From the NCBI GenBank assembly GCA_964343305.1, contig CAYFJO010000224.1, positions 1 through 16,557 of the forward strand: DNA of 16,557 bases. The letters are read 5' to 3'. Source of the stretch: CAYFJO01 sp964343305. GTDB taxonomy: Bacteria > Planctomycetota > Planctomycetia > Pirellulales > Pirellulaceae. Below, piece after piece: positions 13,661-16,557 of the stretch (position 1 is its first letter; each line of letters begins with the position of its first letter). The notes below the pieces were generated by a model. The model did no database searches. It was not told the origin of the DNA and was given only the letters and a program-made list of their open reading frames with translations. The translations under genes and the position numbers were made by a program.

Positions 13661-14416
13661 ATGCCACTTCACGATTGGACCCGCGTGCCCGCTGGGTTGT
13701 TCCACCATTTCCACCAGGATTGGTCGATCGAAATTGCCCGCGAATTGAACCGCGGCCGCCTGCCCCAAGGTCTTTCCGCGCTGGTCGAGCAACGATCCGG
13801 GCCACGAGAGTCAGATGTTCTAGCGATTGAATCGGCTAGGGCATCGGAATCGCCAGACATCTCCACGGACACTACGATCGCAACCGCCGACCCACCTGTC
13901 ACTCAAATCGTTCGCCGTACAAACAAAGGGATTTATGCTGAACGCGCGAATCGAATTGTCATCCGGCACCATCTTGGCCGCACTGTTTCGGTGATCGAAA
14001 TCGTTTCACCTGGCAACAAAGACGGTCGTGCAGCTCTGCGTGACTTCGTGGAAAAATCGATTGATTTTCTCCGCGCGGGGATCCACGTGCTAGTGGTCGA
14101 CCTCTTTCCGCCAACTTCGCGCGATCCGTTTGGAATTCACAAGGCAATCTGGGACGAGATCGAAGAGGAAGACTTCGACTTGCCGGGCGAAAAAGACCGA
14201 GTGATTGCTTCCTATGAAACGGGAGATGAACAGATCGCCTATATCGAACTTCGTGGTGTTGGCGAGGAGTTGCCCAAGATGCCGCTTTTTTTGACGAATT
14301 CGCTTCACATCCGCGTGCCGTTGGAGCAAACCTATCAAGCTACGTGGGACGCGAGCCCTCAGGACTTGAGGCACGCGGTCGAAACCGGAACGATTTCGTT
14401 TGACGAAGCGGATTGA
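13661..14416 (+). CDS. DUF4058 family protein
   Basis: A 251-residue protein of the DUF4058 family, found widely in planctomycetes and cyanobacteria and of unknown function. It opens with the family's signature MPLHDWTRVPAGLFHHFHQDW. The central section has RANRIVIRHHLGRTVSVIEI then VSPGNKDGRAALRDFVEKSI and GIHVLVVDLFPP. The IEIVSPGNK motif, an acidic residue followed by Lys after a short strand, resembles the active site of Uma2/PD-(D/E)XK-type nuclease folds. A nuclease activity is therefore possible but is inference only. A stretch of about 30 residues between the two parts (SESPDISTDTTIATADPP) is low in complexity, probably a linker. The start at 13661 is set by GGAGAG five bases upstream and by the family's N-terminal motif; a longer frame from 13619 is rejected. 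It converges on DapL and ends eight bases before a repeat element. Confidence 0.9.
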   Translation: MPLHDWTRVPAGLFHHFHQDWSIEIARELNRGRLPQGLSALVEQRSGPRESDVLAIESARASESPDISTDTTIATADPPVTQIVRRTNKGIYAERANRIVIRHHLGRTVSVIEIVSPGNKDGRAALRDFVEKSIDFLRAGIHVLVVDLFPPTSRDPFGIHKAIWDEIEEEDFDLPGEKDRVIASYETGDEQIAYIELRGVGEELPKMPLFLTNSLHIRVPLEQTYQATWDASPQDLRHAVETGTISFDEAD

Positions 14417-14424
14417 CGCTTTTT

Positions 14425-14475
14425 GTAGAACAATTGTCTCAATTGTTCCACGAGCAATTGGGAGAATTGCTCTAC
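14425..14475. repeat. Paired hairpin element, family C, between convergent genes
   Basis: Two 24-base arms, 14425-14448 and 14452-14475, are reverse complements at 20 of 24 positions with a 3-base spacer. Each arm is also a hairpin: GAACAATTG, TCT, CAATTGTTC, and GAGCAATT, GGGAG, AATTGCTC. It lies between the DUF4058 stop (14416) and the dapL stop (14477), filling nearly the whole gap. It could act as a bidirectional terminator, but neither strand has a good T-tract. Confidence 0.9.
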
Positions 14476-14476
14476 A

Positions 14477-15703
14477 CTAACTCACGACCTTTTGAAATCG
14501 TGCAACCGCTTCGTTGATGTTGTCGCGGCTGTTGAACGCGCTCAATCGGAAATAGCCTTCGCCACTGGCGCCGAAACCGCTGCCGGGGGTGCCGACCAGG
14601 TGGGCCTTCTGCAATAGGTTGTCGAAAAAGTCCCAACTGGTTTGGCCGCCGGGAGTCTTGAGCCAGATATAAGGCGCGTTCACTCCGCCGTAGACCGTGA
14701 TGCCGGCGGCTTCAACGCCTTCGCGCAACAACCGGGCGTTTTCCAAGTAGAAATCGATCAATTTGCGAATCTGTATTTTGCCTTCCTCCGTGTAAGCCGC
14801 CGCGGCCCCGCGTTGGACAACATACGACGCGCCGTTGAACTTCGTGCTTTGCCGGCGATTCCAAAGTCCGTGCAGTTCGATGTTCTCGCCCGTTGCCGTC
14901 TTGCCGACTAAGCCCTTGGGGACAACGGTCAGTCCGCATCGCACGCCTGTAAAGCCGGCCTTCTTGCTGAAGCTGCGGAACTCGATCGCACACTCGCGTG
15001 CTCCTTCGATCTCGTAAATCGAATGCGGCACGTCCGACTCCGTGATGAACGACTCGTAGGCCGCGTCGTACAGGATGATCGTGTCGTTGGATCGGGCATA
15101 GTCGACCCATGTCTTCAGTGTTTCGCGCGAAGCGACCGTGCCCGTTGGATTGTTCGGATAGCAAAGATAGGCCAAGTCGACCTTGATATCGGGCACGGCG
15201 GGAACGAAATCATTTTCCTCGGTGACGGGAATGTAGACCAAGCCGCCGAAGCGACCGGCGTCGTCAGCGGATCCGGTGTTTCCGGCCATGACATTGGTGT
15301 CGACGTAGACCGGATAGACGGGATCGGTCACGGCCACCGTATTGTCGGGACCAAAGATGTCGAGGATGTTTCCCGAATCGCACTTCGAGCCGTCGGAAAC
15401 AAAAATCTCGTCCGCTGAAATGTCGACGCTCGCGTAGTCGTTGTCCGCGATCGGATCGCGCAGGAATCCGTAGCCCTGTTCAGGTCCGTAGCCGTGAAAC
15501 GAATCGCGATTGGCCAGATCGTCGACCGCCGCGTGCATCGCTTGGACGATGGCGGGCGGCAACGGTTCGGTCACATCGCCGATGCCCAATTTGATGACGG
15601 ACGCGTCCGGATGACTGGCTTGAAACTCGGATACACGTCGTCCGATTTCGGGAAAAAGATAGCCGGCTTTCAGCTTGAGAAAGTTTTCGTTGATTCGCGC
15701 CAT
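14477..15703 (-). CDS. dapL: LL-diaminopimelate aminotransferase
   Basis: A 408-residue PLP-dependent class I/II aminotransferase, the usual length of DapL (EC 2.6.1.83), which makes LL-diaminopimelate from tetrahydrodipicolinate and glutamate in one step for lysine and peptidoglycan. The protein starts MARINENFLKLKAGYLFPEI. GIGDVTEPLPP, HGYGPEQGYGFLR and IFVSDGSKCDSGNI are highly characteristic of this enzyme. CYPNNPTGTV (Asn185) and LYDAAYESFI (Asp213, Tyr216) bind PLP, and SFSKKAGFTG holds the PLP Lys247. The C-terminal TPGSGFGASGEGYFRLSAF is also family-typical. The start at 15703 is chosen for agreement with the family; a longer frame from 15754 adds 17 unlikely residues. The ribosome binding site is weak. 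The stop codon lies one base from a repeat element. The DapL route is known in planctomycetes, plants and chlamydiae. Confidence 0.96.
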   Translation of the reverse strand: MARINENFLKLKAGYLFPEIGRRVSEFQASHPDASVIKLGIGDVTEPLPPAIVQAMHAAVDDLANRDSFHGYGPEQGYGFLRDPIADNDYASVDISADEIFVSDGSKCDSGNILDIFGPDNTVAVTDPVYPVYVDTNVMAGNTGSADDAGRFGGLVYIPVTEENDFVPAVPDIKVDLAYLCYPNNPTGTVASRETLKTWVDYARSNDTIILYDAAYESFITESDVPHSIYEIEGARECAIEFRSFSKKAGFTGVRCGLTVVPKGLVGKTATGENIELHGLWNRRQSTKFNGASYVVQRGAAAAYTEEGKIQIRKLIDFYLENARLLREGVEAAGITVYGGVNAPYIWLKTPGGQTSWDFFDNLLQKAHLVGTPGSGFGASGEGYFRLSAFNSRDNINEAVARFQKVVS

Positions 15704-15783
15704 GGCTCTGCCTATGTCGAATTCACTGGGGTGTGGAATCCACGAGCATATCACAGAGAAGCGCGATCGGCGAGCGGTGCCTG

Positions 15784-15816
15784 GTACTCGGTACTTTGTT
15801 CTCAGTACTCGGTACT
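15784..15816. repeat. Short direct repeat, family D, overlapping a stop codon
   Basis: GTACTCGGTACT occurs at 15784-15795 and again at 15805-15816, 21 bases apart; a third, degenerate TCAGTACT-like step lies between. The second copy contributes two bases to the TAG stop codon (15815-15817) of the response-regulator gene. It lies in the gap upstream of dapL and may be part of its leader. Confidence 0.8.
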
Positions 15817-16261
15817 AGTTCATTTGCGGCGACGATGATTGGGCGTTGGTTCGGATGCGAGTGTTGACCAGGTGCGGCATCCAAAGCGCCTTGTCGACCA
15901 ACTCCAGCAGCACATCGGGATCAAACGGCTTCCGCAGGTAATAGGACCCACCGGCGTCGTGCGCGCGCTGCACGATGTCGTCGGACTGGTTGCTCGACAC
16001 AAAAATCACCGGCACGTCTTCCTGCCCAGGCTCTTGCTTGATTTCCTGGATCAACTGCATGCCGCTTTCGCCATCGACGTGAATGTCACAGATAATCAGG
16101 TCGAGCGTCGTGCTACGCGCTGCCTTGAGCGCCGCTTCACAATCGCGTGCACAGTAAGATTCGTAACCCATCAGGTGCAATGCGGCCGCCGTTCCGGTCA
16201 TCGTCAGAGCATCACCGTCGATCACGAGAACGGTGGCGGATTGTTTCGGATTGATTGTCAT
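15815..16261 (-). CDS. Single-domain response regulator
   Basis: A 148-residue protein made of one CheY-like receiver domain with short tails and no output domain. The phospho-acceptor is Asp59 (LIICDIHVDGESGM). The conserved Ser89 (IFVSS) and Lys111 (YYLRKPFD) are present. Of the acidic pair that binds Mg2+, only one is present: VIDGDA has Asp15 followed by Gly16, where most receivers have two acidic residues (Asp17 follows). It may be phosphorylated by a partner histidine kinase that lies elsewhere. The C-terminal 20 residues (TRIRTNAQSSSPQMN) are polar and probably disordered. No strong ribosome binding site precedes the ATG at 16261. The gene lies upstream of dapL on the same strand with a 111-base gap, and its stop codon overlaps a repeat. 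Confidence 0.93.
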   Translation of the reverse strand: MTINPKQSATVLVIDGDALTMTGTAAALHLMGYESYCARDCEAALKAARSTTLDLIICDIHVDGESGMQLIQEIKQEPGQEDVPVIFVSSNQSDDIVQRAHDAGGSYYLRKPFDPDVLLELVDKALWMPHLVNTRIRTNAQSSSPQMN

Positions 16262-16445
16262 CGGTCGCGGGCCCCTGTGAGTTCAGCATGTTGTTTTTCG
16301 CAGCCAATCCGTCGGCAAAATGGCTCCAACGAAATATAGGCCACTGATAACGTTGTCGGAGCGTGTTCTCACAGGAATCGAAGAAAGTCGCCCCGCGGCA
16401 GGCGACAGAACGACAGCGGGTCGGATTAATCGGAATAAACGCTAA

Positions 16446-16505
16446 AAGTCTCGGTGGCATCTCGACGCGGTCGCCACATCCGGCGGCAAGATGCCGCCGA
16501 GACTT
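16446..16505. repeat. Paired inverted repeat, family E, overlapping a stop codon
   Basis: The arms 16446-16462 (AAGTCTCGGTGGCATCT) and 16489-16505 (AGATGCCGCCGAGACTT) are reverse complements with one mismatch. A second, nested hairpin CGGCGGC-AAGAT-GCCGCCG lies at 16481-16499. The right arm supplies the last two bases of the TAA stop codon of the gene at the right edge. I recall the AAGTCTCGGCGGCATC element as recurrent in planctomycetes; only one copy is present here. Confidence 0.9.
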
Positions 16506-16557
16506 AACCCAACTCGATCAACCGCGCTTCCGCGTCGCGATAGCCCGGGTCGATTTG
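16504..16557 (-). CDS. Partial gene, C-terminal 17 residues only
   Basis: From the right edge the minus strand reads QIDPGYRDAEARLIELG and then TAA (16504-16506). The reading is helical and the repeat element begins exactly at the stop codon, so I take it as the end of a gene that starts beyond the window. The sequence resembles the last helix of tetratricopeptide-like proteins, but 17 residues are too few to name a family. Confidence 0.5.
   Translation of the reverse strand, partial: QIDPGYRDAEARLIELG

Noticed and set aside
14425..14475. Paired hairpin as a classic intrinsic terminator
   Set aside because: Neither strand has a T-tract after the stem, so it is listed as a repeat element only.
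16275..16376. CCTGTGAG and CTCACAGG as an 8-bp inverted repeat about 85 bases apart
   Set aside because: Too short and too far apart to differ from chance in an intergenic region.

Overview
The window looks like chromosomal DNA from a planctomycete, most likely a Pirellulales or Rhodopirellula-like marine member. I infer this from the company of genes: a formylglycine sulfatase, a secreted PQQ-type propeller protein opening with the WPQFRGPDGQG signature, a DUF4058 protein, the LL-diaminopimelate aminotransferase DapL, a YtcJ-like exported amidohydrolase and several secreted or coiled-coil proteins. Base composition is moderate, the left 1.6 kb being visibly more AT-rich. I see no rRNA, tRNA, CRISPR array, complete insertion sequence or phage module.

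Layout. 1-1.24 kb: two minus-strand genes of unknown function, one cut by the left edge, separated by a good intrinsic terminator. 1.24-1.85 kb: a sparse stretch with one probable small protein. 1.85-5.7 kb: an EamA-type transporter, a lipoprotein of the DNase I-like endonuclease/exonuclease/phosphatase family and an exported amidohydrolase. 5.86-8.36 kb: a creatininase-family protein with a long N-terminal extension, then a secreted beta-propeller protein on the same strand. 8.4-9.75 kb: a small hypothetical protein, a frameshifted remnant of the 3' end of mnmG (gidA), and a translationally coupled two-gene module of a 72-residue protein plus an HNH nuclease. 9.86-12.2 kb: a two-gene SDR oxidoreductase-sulfatase operon, probably acting on sulfated compounds. 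12.4-13.3 kb: a secreted protein of unknown function. 13.7-16.3 kb: DUF4058 protein, DapL (lysine and peptidoglycan precursor synthesis) and a single-domain response regulator. A gene cut by the right edge ends at 16504.

The most unusual signal is a set of unrelated intergenic repeat elements, at least five sequence families. Most are paired hairpins (inverted repeats whose arms are themselves palindromic), and almost all sit from 0 to 12 bases beyond a stop codon, twice overlapping it. One family occurs at two loci in the window. The second unusual signal is the mnmG 3' remnant directly abutting the HNH module, which suggests past insertion or rearrangement there. The rest is ordinary planctomycete housekeeping and accessory gene content. 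All functional calls come from reading motifs by eye; no database search was run.
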